From NCBI RefSeq assembly GCF_017813335.1, contig NZ_JAGIYY010000013.1, positions 42,569 to 106,568 of the forward strand: a stretch of 64,000 bases of DNA, read 5' to 3'. Position 1 is the stretch's first letter. The number at the start of each line of letters is the position of its first letter. Of the stretch, positions 45,043 to 54,351 are shown piece after piece. The DNA is from Tianweitania sediminis. Lineage in GTDB: Bacteria; Pseudomonadota; Alphaproteobacteria; Rhizobiales; Rhizobiaceae. The notes under the pieces were generated by a model. The model was not told the origin of the DNA, did no database searches, and was given only the letters and a program-made list of their open reading frames with translations. The position numbers and the translations under genes were made by a program.

Positions 45043-45259
45043 CTCGAGCTCGCCTTCAAAGCTCGAAGCGTGTCACAGGTGTCTTAAAACAAGCTGATGT
45101 TGCAAGTACGTCCGAGCGTGGCTGCCGAGGTCAAGCCAGCGGCAAACGCCACAAGCGTTTACATGAACCGCAAGGGACCTTTGGCAAACCTGCGCAGATA
45201 TCCCGATGCGCTGAAGCGAGCAGCGGGATGTCTCGAGGGCTTCTTCCGCGGCGGACGCT

Positions 45260-46474
45260 CTACAGGGGTGCCCAGACCACTGCTTTGCGCGCCTGCATCT
45301 CCTTCATGCCGCGCATTGCATGTTGCATCAGCTTACGCTCGCGGGGAGTCAATTTGCGTTTCGGGAGCGGACCAGTGCTATTCGCAAGTTCCACGCTGCG
45401 GCGCTGCTGTTCTACAATGGACGCTTGCAGCTCTTCCATCGTTCCCCAGCGGTCTTGCTGATAGTCCTCATAGATTGAATAACCGCCGAAATACGCTGCC
45501 TTGATGTCATCTCGCATATCCAACGCAAACAGCGCGCTCCAAGCCAGTGGATCACCGGGGCGCCAGTTCTTTGGTCGTTTGCTGAACAGGTACTCCGAAC
45601 GGACCTCATTTTCATCCCAAGGCGCAAAGTCCCCCTGCAGGTACTGCCCGATGAAGTTGAATCCCCCGATCTCGTCCAGACGCGCCTCCAGCTGCTCCGC
45701 GCTGTCGCGTTCTGGATCTAGAACTTCGTACGCTTCTCTCGTGTAGACACGACCACTCGGAAAACGGATGTCCTCCTTGGTGCGCGTGATTGCAGGCAGG
45801 GCTAGGACTTCATACTCTTCACTTTGCGTTTCGAGCAGATGTCCACATAGGTCGTCTGGATGAACCCGCTGCATCACGATGATGATTGCGCCGTCGCTCC
45901 GGTTGTTCAGGCGGGTGCGGACTTCTGCATCATACCAGCTGTTGACGGCGTTCCGTCGTCCCTTGTCCTTGGCAAATTGAGGGGACAGAGGGTCATCGGC
46001 GATGATCAAGTCGGCCCCTCGCCCGCTAAGCTGCTGCCCAACAACAGCACACGTGATGCTGCCTCCTTGTCGCGATCGAAGGGATGTTGCGCCCTTCGAC
46101 CGCAGGTCAGCCGCTGGAAACAAGGATCGGTAACGGGATCCACCGACCAGTTTCATCACTTTGCTCATCAGTTCAGCAGCGAGTTTCTGCGAACCCGCGA
46201 TAATCAGGATCTGCTTGGTGGGATCGCGCCCGATGACAAAGGCAGGTAGAGCGACGGACGCGATCTCTGATTTGAGGGCCCGGGGCTGAACATTGATCAT
46301 TAAGCGCCGCGTTCTGCCGCGTGCGACCTCCTCACAATGTTCAGCAATAAGCTCGGTAGCCAAGTTTCCTCGGAGCACTTCCCCATGAAGTTCACGGTAT
46401 GCAAACCCGTGAAACGGTGGAAAACTGCTGCGAAAAAGCGCGGCAACCGCTTCACTCTTGGTCGGACGGCTCAT
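45260..46474 (-). CDS. Phage terminase large subunit, ATPase part only
   Basis: A 404-residue protein. The ATPase part is visible: a Walker A-like segment NVQPRALKSEIASVALPAF (Lys-Ser kept, Gly replaced by Leu), Walker B ADLIIADDPL, and the coupling motif IIIVMQRVHPDDLCGHLLE. After GGFNFIGQYLQGDFAP the normal family continues into an RNase H-like nuclease with a conserved aspartate strand. Here the chain turns into a charged segment and stops, so the nuclease appears absent or replaced. It overlaps the DUF5681 gene by 23 bases. It may be a remnant or a domesticated form. Confidence 0.82.
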   Translation of the reverse strand: MSRPTKSEAVAALFRSSFPPFHGFAYRELHGEVLRGNLATELIAEHCEEVARGRTRRLMINVQPRALKSEIASVALPAFVIGRDPTKQILIIAGSQKLAAELMSKVMKLVGGSRYRSLFPAADLRSKGATSLRSRQGGSITCAVVGQQLSGRGADLIIADDPLSPQFAKDKGRRNAVNSWYDAEVRTRLNNRSDGAIIIVMQRVHPDDLCGHLLETQSEEYEVLALPAITRTKEDIRFPSGRVYTREAYEVLDPERDSAEQLEARLDEIGGFNFIGQYLQGDFAPWDENEVRSEYLFSKRPKNWRPGDPLAWSALFALDMRDDIKAAYFGGYSIYEDYQQDRWGTMEELQASIVEQQRRSVELANSTGPLPKRKLTPRERKLMQHAMRGMKEMQARKAVVWAPL

Positions 46475-46901
46475 CAGATTTCTTTTGCCCGTCTTCCAAG
46501 AAGCGCTGCAAGAGTTCCTCGTCGTCCTTCGTCGGCGTGAACGCCTCGGGTGACGGTTGGATATCGAGCACTTTGATCAGAAGCTGTCTGGCGTGCGGTC
46601 TGCCGAGGATGGCGTCATTTACAAGCGCTCGAATGACAGCGTGACGTCTCGTGATCCTCCGAGTAGTCCCGTTTTTCTCGCGTACTTCGATTAGCTCTGC
46701 GAGATCTTCAAGAAGCAACACGTTCGTGTTCTCACTGCGTCGCTTCCGTCCACGAGGATTTCCAGAATGCCCCTTTTTGAATTGCGAGTGCTTTGGAGGG
46801 TTTGCGTAACCCACTTTGAAATCTGGTTTCGAATACGATTTCTCTGATGATTGCAATTCGTTTTGCAAACCAGTTTCTATTTTTTGGAAAGATCGTGTCA
46901 T
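46452..46901 (-). CDS. DUF5681 domain protein (terminase partner)
   Basis: A 149-residue protein. The DUF5681 core is VGYANPPKHSQFKKGHSGNP at about residues 30-49, followed by a basic GRKRR segment. A helical region with RITRRHAVIRALVNDAILG follows. Members commonly precede terminase large subunits in alphaproteobacterial prophage remnants and may serve as the small subunit that recognises DNA. GAGGAGACAAG precedes the ATG. It overlaps the terminase start by 23 bases. Confidence 0.85.
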   Translation of the reverse strand: MTRSFQKIETGLQNELQSSEKSYSKPDFKVGYANPPKHSQFKKGHSGNPRGRKRRSENTNVLLLEDLAELIEVREKNGTTRRITRRHAVIRALVNDAILGRPHARQLLIKVLDIQPSPEAFTPTKDDEELLQRFLEDGQKKSDEPSDQE

Positions 46902-46957
46902 GACTTGTCTCCTCTAAGAAATACTGAACTCACGTTAACACTATACTCATACACTGG

Positions 46958-46986
46958 AGTTTATTACCTGAAAAGGCCCTGTCCAA
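46958..46986 (-). promoter_or_regulatory. Sigma-70-like promoter for the DUF5681-terminase genes
   Basis: On the minus strand TTGGAC (46981-46986) and TAAACT (46958-46963) are separated by 17 bases. It lies about 55 bases upstream of the DUF5681 ATG, a usual distance. Confidence 0.4.
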
Positions 46987-47694
46987 AAAAAGGCGACCGG
47001 ACGACGCAACTTGCTCGGGAAAGGGGAAAATTCCTTCTGCTGTGTGGGGCTTCGGAGTAAAAGCAGCCGCGGGCTTTCGCCCTTTCGCCACCTGCTCCAG
47101 GCCCGGAAAACAAACCCGTGGCGGCGCCGTTGATGCGCTAGGGCCTCCGCCCCTCGATTGCACCCGGCCAAACCGTTAGAAAATGGTTGGATTGCCAAGT
47201 CATTCTGACGACGGAGCCGGCGAGGCAGACAACTGCATTAGAAACATTCGCCTCCCCGGCTGAGGCATCTTCAGCACTCAGGCGATCCCCCCACCCGACA
47301 GTAAACGCCGGCGTCTCTCCGCCGCGGAGTTGCCAAGGCTTCATCGAGAAGGGGGCACGACATTACGCCTCCATCATCGCTGGTCTACCGCCAGGGATGA
47401 CTGCGTGAGCGGCGTTGTTGATGTCGACCTCCGCTACCGCTCGGTTGAGGCTTTTGCTCTCGCCGCTTCCTTTGCAGCGGTGCAACGACAACTCAAAGCG
47501 AGCTGCCTTAACCTTCACCCATCGGGCACAGCGGGAAGTGGAGCGTCTCCAAAGTCCACGCGCTGCTGAGCAGTCCTCCAAGCTAAGAAATTTTCGATCT
47601 GCAAATTATTAAGATTGCGTTACGTTTGGGAAAGTGCATTAGATGAAGAAGTACAGGCGTCACCTTGGCGCGGAGAGTATTTCAGGGGGCTGGG
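46987..47694. other. Gap of about 700 bases
   Basis: No gene was recognised. Several short overlapping open frames exist on both strands (for example reverse frames at 47138-47344 and 47363-47581) with unusual composition and no family. The segment may be a decayed piece of the adjoining mobile region. The promoter of the large gene at 47695 should lie near 47600-47680, where the DNA is AT-richer. Confidence 0.4.
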
Positions 47695-50600
47695 ATGTCT
47701 ATTCACCATGGCGAGACCATCGCTGCGGCGCAGAAGCTTGCCGACGAAGCATTGCTGCGATTCGTGCTTGAGCTCGGGGACTCAAAGTCGTTGGCATCGC
47801 TGCTTACGGAGATCTTCGGCCCCTCTGCAGCCGATGATGTCGCACGGGCCCTTACCTTGGGTCAGACAGATTGGCCTGAAATCAGGGTAGTAAGCGACGC
47901 ATCTCTGCAAGGTGCCTTGGCGGCTTACGTGGCCGGTCGCGATCTGATCCTGATCTCGGATAAAGCTCTTCAGATCAACGATGCAGAGCCGGGCTTTCTA
48001 TCGCGCCTCCTGATCGAGGAGTACGGCCACCACCTCGACCACCAATTTAACGGCGTAGACACCCCTGGCGATGAAGGCAGCGCCTTCTACTCGGCTGTTC
48101 AAAGCGAAGGCTTCATTGTCCCTGATACAACGCATGTCGAGGACCAGGGCTTCGCGTCAGTTGATGGTCAACAGCTCGCGGTTGAGCAGGCTACATTGTC
48201 TGACTCCGGTGGTTTCGAGGGCAGCCAGACCACCATCGCGTTGGAGGGCTCTGGCGACAATGTCTTGAAGTACAGCTTCGAGATGTACGGCATCCCGGAC
48301 CGCTTCGTTGTACGATATGAGGGGAAAACGCTGCTCGATACTGGCTTTGTAAGCGGCAGCCGCTCGGGCGAAGTTAAGATTGATCGGGGCACCGCCGACA
48401 ACGTACAGGTCTACGTCATCACGGATGATGCCGGTACCGCTTGGAACTATAGCCTTGAGACCGAAGGCGATGAATGCCCTGATACCGCGCCGCTGAGTGT
48501 CAACGCGGTTGGCGGCAACTTTGAACACGACCCGAGCACACCCGATACCTGCACCTATACTGGTACGGTTATGATTGGCCGCGAGGATGGCACCAGCCAG
48601 TTGCTCCGAGTCGAGGGCGGCACCGTTACAATCAATAAGACCGAAGTTTCTGTTAGCGGGGGCACCGTTTATGCGGCCATAGGCAACGTTTCGCAGCCGC
48701 TGTTTACCGGAAGCTTCAAGATCCCTTACGCTACCGGAAAGGCCACCGACCTCAACGTCGGCAGTTTTCTCTCACTCGGCGGGCTTGAGGTTGATCTGGA
48801 AGGCTTCACGGTCGGTAAGAGTGGTGTCCGTTTCGACACCGAGTTTGCCCTGCCGGGTGAGATCGGCGCTATTCAGGTCAACAAGCAAACTGTTAGCAGC
48901 GACGTTCTCGTTCTCGATCAGAACGGCCTCAACTTCGCGGGTCCAAGCTTCAAACTCCGCTTGCCGGACGCGGAGTACAAGTTCCTCAACTTGATCGAAG
49001 CCAAAGCCTCTGACTCGACGATCGGCTACAGCGCCTTCGATCAACAAATCAAGTTCCAGAGCAAGATGGAGATTGCGGCGCCAATCAAGGGCGTCGACAC
49101 GAAGCTTACCGTCGATATCCTGGATCCAAACTTCGTCAGCGTCCAGAACGGCGAGGTCGACTTCAAGGGCAACATCAAGTTTGAGCGCGACATTGAGCTT
49201 GGTAAGTTCAAGTTCAAGGACTTCTCACTTGCCATTGACACCACGGGCACACCCACAACCGTTGCGGGCACCGGAACATTTGAACTGCCGGTCGGTGCAC
49301 GAACGCCGTCCATCGCGCTAACGCTGGGTGCTGCGCTTGATCCGCTGGCCATCAACACGATTGGTTTTAGCGTCGACAACATGAACATCCCGGCGCCTGC
49401 CATCCAGCCTGGGCTGTTCTTCCAGAAACTCGCATTGGGCGTCGACAAGCTCGCGCCGGGCAATGCGGATCCGGTGACCTATTCCGGTGGCGTTGGCTTC
49501 ACCTACGGACCCACCATCAACATCGGCAAGGTTGGCCCATTCGACTTTGGCAACTTCGCCGTCAGCCGCGGCGATGTCGATGTTTCCATCAACCAGGATG
49601 GTTTCAAGGGAACCGGAACTGTTTCCGTGTTTAGCCCAAGCCTGCTGAAGGAAACCGGCACGATCGACCTGAACTGGGCAAAGGGTACTTTGGTCGTCAA
49701 CGGCGGTTATGAGTTGCTGTTTGGCGCCGCCAAGGGCGACGGAATCCTTAAGATCGACAAAAGCTACAATGTCGGTCTCGGTGGTTCCGCCAGCGTCGCG
49801 ATCCCGAATATCGATGGCATCCCAGGCTTCCTGAAGGGAAAGACGCTTCAAAGCGGTAACGCGGCGCTGACCTTCACCAACGATAACAATCTTGGCAATG
49901 ACTCGTCAGCCGTTTGGGGCACGTATTCGTTCTTTGTGTTCGGTCAGGAGGTTACCGGCGTTTTCGGCTTGCGGGCCGAATTCGATGGCGACTTCAGCGT
50001 GATCGGCGCCAACAACATACCTTTGGCGCCGTCCGCTAGCCGCATGGCGCTGGTGGCTTCAGCTGACGCAGACGCAGCTTTTGCTGTGGCTGCTGCCGCT
50101 GATGAAACGGACTATGTGCTGCTGATGCTCGAATGGTCGAACACAGACGCGGCGCGTCCGGATCTGGTGATCACCAAGCCTGATGGCAGCACGGTGCAGC
50201 AAGCCGATTTCGCCGACAACAACATCATGATCGTGGAGGAACTCTCGGGCGATGGTGTGGTCACCGTGGCCGTCGGCCCCGACACGGCAGGCGGCACGGT
50301 TCCCACGCAAGGCTGGATGATCGCGGCTGCCGACGAAACTGGTCTTGGAGACGTCACAGGGTCGCGCTTCGAGATCGCTGAACCTGCTGCCGCAGAAGTT
50401 ACGACGGTCGCATCGGGTGCTGGCAACGTGTCTATCGGGTACGTCGTGACGTCCGATGCATCAGCCGGCGACGTGACGCTCTATTACGACGATGACGGCG
50501 ACGGGTACGACGGCGTTCCGATCGCAAGTGGTCTTCAGTTCACACCGGGCGCCACCGCAACTTATACCTGGGACACTTCAGCCGTCCCGACCGGCGATTA

Positions 50601-52518
50601 TTATGTGTATGCCGTTGTCACCTCTGAGGGTGGCGTGCCCACCCAATCACCCTATGCCACGGACCTAGCCGTGGTCGGGAGCGGAGCGGATCTGAGTGTC
50701 GTCACGAGCCTGGACAACGTCGTCGTTGATGCGGCCGCAGGCACGGTCACTTACGAGGTGACCTTGACCAATGAGGGCGCTGCCACGGCAAAGGGTGTTG
50801 TTTTCACGGAGAGCTACACGGCCGGAGCCTACTACTACTATGATACGGATGCCGGAGCGGACTACCTAACGAGCACGGACAACCTGTTCTCTGTGGAAGT
50901 TGGTGACATTGCTGCCGGCGCCTCTGAGACGATCAACATCACGTTGTACCGCAACGGCAATGACGCGGAAATCGTTTCGCATTCTTCCGCTGCGAGTACG
51001 ACGAGCTTCGACGATGATCTCCTCAACAACACCGATGATGGGTTGGTAAGCTTTGTGGAAGTCGTGCCGACTTACGCAGACCTATCGGTTGAGCTCGTCA
51101 CGGCTGCCGGCAATGGTGCGGTCGGCGATCAGGCAAGCTATACGCTTCGGGTGACGAACAGCGGCCCTGAAGGTGCCGACAACGTGATCCTAAGCGAATA
51201 TGTGGAAGGCATGGTCTCAGGTGGTTACGGCGTAGCCAACTACCAGATCTCCGGTGGCAGTTCCGGACAGCTGACCGCTACGAGTCAGGCAATCAATCTT
51301 GGAACGATGGCCTCCGGTGAGTCCAAGGAGATCACCATCTCCGGCAAGATCCAGACGGCTGGACCGACCATTTCGTCGAGCGAGGTGCGGTCAAACACGA
51401 CCTATGACACAAATTTCGACAACAACAGCCTTGTTCAATACCGTACCGCAGACGCAGCTCAGGTGGTTCAAGCTGATGTGAGCCTCGCAGGCACCGTTGA
51501 TAAGACGACGTTTATTGCCGGCGACACCCTGACTTTCACCATCAACCTCACAAATGCCGGGCCCAATTCGGCAACGGCACTGCAGGTGAAGTTTGAGAAT
51601 TCAGCGGGGCTGGAGATCCTTTCCGGCAATCCGGGTGTGCAGGGTACCTTCGACCCAGCAACAGGCATTTGGGATGTCGGCAATATGCGCGACAACCTCA
51701 CCCGTTCCCTGACGGTCACCGTGCAGGTCAACGATGCGGATGCCCAGTTTGCCCGGGCGCAGCTGGTGGCCGTTGGCGAACCGGATCCGGACTCCGCCCC
51801 CAACAACGGCTACACCGGTGAAGACGATGAGATCGTGTTCTTCGGAAGCTCCGGCGGAAACCCCGGTGGCGGAGGCGGTGGCGGTGGCGGTGGCGGCAAC
51901 CCTGGCCCCGCCATCTTGAATGGCGACGACGACAACAACACGTTCTCCAACGTGCGTGCTCCCAGCATCGTTGATGGTAAGGGTGGGTTCGACACGGTTA
52001 CGATCGACGGATCTTTGTCCGACTACACGCTTCAGCCGATCGAGGGCGGCTTCACGCTTGTTCCGATCGACGGGTCGAGCCAGCTCATCGAGCTGAAGAA
52101 TGTCGAGCAGATCGTCTTCAACGACACCTCCTTGATCCGCAACGATACGGACATCGCAAAGACCGTCTATGCTCTTTACCAGGCGGTTTTTGACCGCACG
52201 CCGGACCTCGGCGGCCTCACCTACTGGGCAAACGAGGCAGCGAAGGGCGTCGATATCCAGAAGATCGTCGAAGGCTTCGTCAACTCGCTTGAGTTTCAAA
52301 CCCTCTACGGTTCAACGCCGTCCGACGACGCCTTGATCGACGCGATTTACCAGAACGTGTTTGATCGGGCACCTGACGAAGGCGGCCGCATCTACTGGCT
52401 TGGCGAACTGGAAGCTGGCCTCTCGGACGAGGACCTGTTCATCGGCTTCGCCACAAGTCCGGAGATGATGGGCATCATCAAGAACGCGGTTGATGATGGT
52501 CTCTTCTTGATGAACTGA
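47695..52518 (+). CDS. Giant secreted-type adhesin with DUF11 repeats and C-terminal DUF4214
   Basis: A 1607-residue protein. The ATG at 47695 follows AGGGGGCTGGG. Near residue 108 is EEYGHHLDH, then NGVDTPGDEG, a motif block found at the start of some large surface proteins. Residues of about 180-760 are beta-rich repeats. Three DUF11-type repeats begin near 998, 1127 and 1260 (ADLSV-, YADLSVEL-, ADVSLAGT-). A Gly-rich linker lies near 1386-1405, and the end is a DUF4214 domain (ALYQAVFDRTPDLGGLTYW, IYQNVFDRAPDEGGRIYW). There is no N-terminal signal, so type I secretion is likely. The architecture suggests an extracellular adhesin or matrix protein. Confidence 0.82.
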   Translation: MSIHHGETIAAAQKLADEALLRFVLELGDSKSLASLLTEIFGPSAADDVARALTLGQTDWPEIRVVSDASLQGALAAYVAGRDLILISDKALQINDAEPGFLSRLLIEEYGHHLDHQFNGVDTPGDEGSAFYSAVQSEGFIVPDTTHVEDQGFASVDGQQLAVEQATLSDSGGFEGSQTTIALEGSGDNVLKYSFEMYGIPDRFVVRYEGKTLLDTGFVSGSRSGEVKIDRGTADNVQVYVITDDAGTAWNYSLETEGDECPDTAPLSVNAVGGNFEHDPSTPDTCTYTGTVMIGREDGTSQLLRVEGGTVTINKTEVSVSGGTVYAAIGNVSQPLFTGSFKIPYATGKATDLNVGSFLSLGGLEVDLEGFTVGKSGVRFDTEFALPGEIGAIQVNKQTVSSDVLVLDQNGLNFAGPSFKLRLPDAEYKFLNLIEAKASDSTIGYSAFDQQIKFQSKMEIAAPIKGVDTKLTVDILDPNFVSVQNGEVDFKGNIKFERDIELGKFKFKDFSLAIDTTGTPTTVAGTGTFELPVGARTPSIALTLGAALDPLAINTIGFSVDNMNIPAPAIQPGLFFQKLALGVDKLAPGNADPVTYSGGVGFTYGPTINIGKVGPFDFGNFAVSRGDVDVSINQDGFKGTGTVSVFSPSLLKETGTIDLNWAKGTLVVNGGYELLFGAAKGDGILKIDKSYNVGLGGSASVAIPNIDGIPGFLKGKTLQSGNAALTFTNDNNLGNDSSAVWGTYSFFVFGQEVTGVFGLRAEFDGDFSVIGANNIPLAPSASRMALVASADADAAFAVAAAADETDYVLLMLEWSNTDAARPDLVITKPDGSTVQQADFADNNIMIVEELSGDGVVTVAVGPDTAGGTVPTQGWMIAAADETGLGDVTGSRFEIAEPAAAEVTTVASGAGNVSIGYVVTSDASAGDVTLYYDDDGDGYDGVPIASGLQFTPGATATYTWDTSAVPTGDYYVYAVVTSEGGVPTQSPYATDLAVVGSGADLSVVTSLDNVVVDAAAGTVTYEVTLTNEGAATAKGVVFTESYTAGAYYYYDTDAGADYLTSTDNLFSVEVGDIAAGASETINITLYRNGNDAEIVSHSSAASTTSFDDDLLNNTDDGLVSFVEVVPTYADLSVELVTAAGNGAVGDQASYTLRVTNSGPEGADNVILSEYVEGMVSGGYGVANYQISGGSSGQLTATSQAINLGTMASGESKEITISGKIQTAGPTISSSEVRSNTTYDTNFDNNSLVQYRTADAAQVVQADVSLAGTVDKTTFIAGDTLTFTINLTNAGPNSATALQVKFENSAGLEILSGNPGVQGTFDPATGIWDVGNMRDNLTRSLTVTVQVNDADAQFARAQLVAVGEPDPDSAPNNGYTGEDDEIVFFGSSGGNPGGGGGGGGGGGNPGPAILNGDDDNNTFSNVRAPSIVDGKGGFDTVTIDGSLSDYTLQPIEGGFTLVPIDGSSQLIELKNVEQIVFNDTSLIRNDTDIAKTVYALYQAVFDRTPDLGGLTYWANEAAKGVDIQKIVEGFVNSLEFQTLYGSTPSDDALIDAIYQNVFDRAPDEGGRIYWLGELEAGLSDEDLFIGFATSPEMMGIIKNAVDDGLFLMN

Positions 52519-52556
52519 ACCCAAGCCGCCGACAAATTATTAGCCCATCCAACAAC

Positions 52557-52588
52557 AAGGCGGCGCAGCAAACAGGCTGCGTCGCCTT
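52557..52588 (+). terminator. Terminator-like hairpin after the giant adhesin gene
   Basis: A 13-bp stem with one G-T pair, AAGGCGGCGCAGC and GCTGCGTCGCCTT, surrounds a 6-base loop 39 bases after the stop. No T-run follows, but stem stability is high. Confidence 0.65.
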
Positions 52589-52659
52589 CGCGCCTAGCAG
52601 CTCGGGTCATTCGACGTTATCTGTTTCACCTCCACACAGGTGATTCAGATCGACGGCAG

Positions 52660-53274
52660 ATGGCAAAGAAGATCGCAGATATTCGGCGGCCGGAGATCGT
52701 CGAAGCGCTCTACCAGGCAATCCAAACCCATGGGATCTCGCTGCCCAGCTACGACAACGTGGCACAAAGCGGCGACATGTCGCGCCAGCTTATCAGGCAC
52801 TATTTTCCGGACCCTGAAGCACTCGCCGTAGCGTTGTGCGACCATCTTGCCGCAACATACCGCGATTGCCTCATGCGGGGCATCATCGCCTCCGATGATA
52901 ACCGCCGTCTTCGAACGTTTCTCGACTTCTACTTCGACTTCCTGAGCGAAAAAGGGCTCGAAAAACCTCGCGATGACAGCGTGTACGACGCACTTTTCGC
53001 TTATGCTTCAACATCCGACCGGGTAAAGCGCAACTTGCACGATCAATATGCGCTGCTTCAGATGACAGTGGCTCATGAAATCCAGATCAGTTTTCCCACT
53101 CTACCGCAGCCAGCCTGCCGCGAGCTCGGTTATCTGCTGATCTCGCTGATGTATGGCCACTGGAAATTTGTAGCTACTTTGGGGTTCTCCCGAGACTACA
53201 ACCGCATCTCGCGGGAGGCGATGGATCGGCTTATCGAGTCCTACGTTCACCGCTACGAGAATCCCGAAGCCTGA
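52660..53274 (+). CDS. TetR/AcrR family transcriptional regulator
   Basis: A 204-residue protein. The N-terminal HTH (IVEALYQAIQTHGISLPSYDNVAQ, GDMSRQLIRHYFPDPEAL) covers residues 9-55 and ends in the TetR RHYFPD form of the YYxF motif. The C-terminal helical domain would bind a ligand. It lies between the giant adhesin and the CsgD-like regulator, with no close partner. The ribosome binding site is weak. Confidence 0.85.
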   Translation: MAKKIADIRRPEIVEALYQAIQTHGISLPSYDNVAQSGDMSRQLIRHYFPDPEALAVALCDHLAATYRDCLMRGIIASDDNRRLRTFLDFYFDFLSEKGLEKPRDDSVYDALFAYASTSDRVKRNLHDQYALLQMTVAHEIQISFPTLPQPACRELGYLLISLMYGHWKFVATLGFSRDYNRISREAMDRLIESYVHRYENPEA

Positions 53275-53571
53275 GTGAATGCCGTTAAATGTGATCAATC
53301 CTCATTCGCCCGATCGAATGTGAGCGGCCCGACAACCATTTGTTCAGCCGGCACAGGACATACCCCTCTGAGCAAGAGGAGATTTTAAGCTTTCATCCAC
53401 AACTATTTGTGCTAATGTAACTTGACGTTGAAATGATCATCTCATTGCAACGCGGGTGCTCTTGGCGCTTATTGGGGTTAGCGCGCAGGTGCATCTCGCT
53501 ACGTAGGAAAAGGGCGAGCTGCGCTGGCGCTTGTGTTTACGTGGGGTGTGCTGACCAGGAGGGGGGACAGC
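53275..53571. other. Gap upstream of the CsgD-like gene
   Basis: These 297 bases contain an AT-rich stretch (53380-53450) that probably bears the regulator's promoter. No gene, repeat or clear hairpin was seen. Confidence 0.35.
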
Positions 53572-54258
53572 ATGCGAACGTATTTAGTAGGACAAAGCAA
53601 ACTATTCCGCTTCGGTCTCTCGCTCATTTTGCGAGATACGCAGTTCGCCGTTCAGTTTGAAACTGATGCGGTTCGGAACATTGTTGGAGATGACCTCGAG
53701 CGTGCGCTGGTTCTGATCGAGAAGCCAGACGACATCGCAATCATCTCAAGCGATATCAAAGCGCTCAAATCGTCGTCCAACCCGCCTTGGGTCGTTCTGC
53801 TGGCCAAGACGATACAGCTAGAGCAGTTCGCGGCCTGCGTCGCGTGCGGGATTGATGGATATCTTTTGGAAGATATCTCGCCCGAGGCACTGCTGGACTC
53901 GTTGCACCTGGTGACACATGGGGAAAAGGTCTACCCGAGCCAACTCGCCACTTATCTCTGCGCAGAGCATGTGTCTCCGCTCAGGCGCGACGTCAAAGAG
54001 CTGGGCCACATCATTCCATTATCGGACCGCGAGTTGCACATTGTGCAGTGGCTAGCTGATGGCTGTCCAAACAAGGTGATCGCAACCAAGCTCAACATCA
54101 CCGAAGCGACCGTTAAAGTCCATGTGAAGGCCATCCTAAAGAAGCTTGGCGTGCGCAATCGCACACAGGCAGCGATATGGGCGATACAGCACGGCATCAC
54201 TTTCTCGCCCGAGCTTGTTGTTCCCTTGAGCAGCATGCCGCCCCGGCTCCACCTCTGA
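53572..54258 (+). CDS. LuxR-type regulator with degenerate receiver (CsgD/VpsT-like)
   Basis: A 228-residue protein from the ATG after AGGAGGGGGGACAGC. The C-terminal HTH (LSDRELHIVQWLADGCPNKV, then ATVKVHVKAILKKLGVRNRT) is a standard LuxR domain at about residues 150-205. The receiver has lost the acidic pair (LVGQSKLFRFG instead of DDHPLFR). It also has LLEDISPEAL where active receivers have LLKD, so phosphorylation is unlikely. This matches the CsgD/VpsT type, which responds to c-di-GMP or works constitutively. It converges on the CsgG operon and is its best candidate regulator. Confidence 0.85.
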   Translation: MRTYLVGQSKLFRFGLSLILRDTQFAVQFETDAVRNIVGDDLERALVLIEKPDDIAIISSDIKALKSSSNPPWVVLLAKTIQLEQFAACVACGIDGYLLEDISPEALLDSLHLVTHGEKVYPSQLATYLCAEHVSPLRRDVKELGHIIPLSDRELHIVQWLADGCPNKVIATKLNITEATVKVHVKAILKKLGVRNRTQAAIWAIQHGITFSPELVVPLSSMPPRLHL

Positions 54259-54297
54259 AGGTTTCAGCACCTCGGGGGGAGTTTGGCCCCAGCCGAC

Positions 54298-54326
54298 AAA
54301 AAGCGCGAAGCGAGCCGCTCCGCGCT
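54298..54326 (-). terminator. Rho-independent terminator of the CsgG-IalB operon
   Basis: An 11-bp stem with one mismatch (54302-54312 with 54316-54326) surrounds a 3-base loop and is followed on the minus strand by five T residues. It lies 26 bases past the IalB-family stop. The converging regulator gene may also use it. Confidence 0.78.
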
Positions 54327-54351
54327 AGTTGTGGTCAGTTGGTGTTGCCGG

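Noticed and set aside
46987..47694. Possible tRNA, attachment site or integrase remnant in the gap next to the terminase trio
   Set aside because: I looked for a cloverleaf, direct repeats and integrase motifs and found none that hold up.
51851..51910. Gly-codon repeat in the giant adhesin as a variable tandem repeat
   Set aside because: The ggtggc units encode a short Gly hinge and are too few and irregular to claim length variation.
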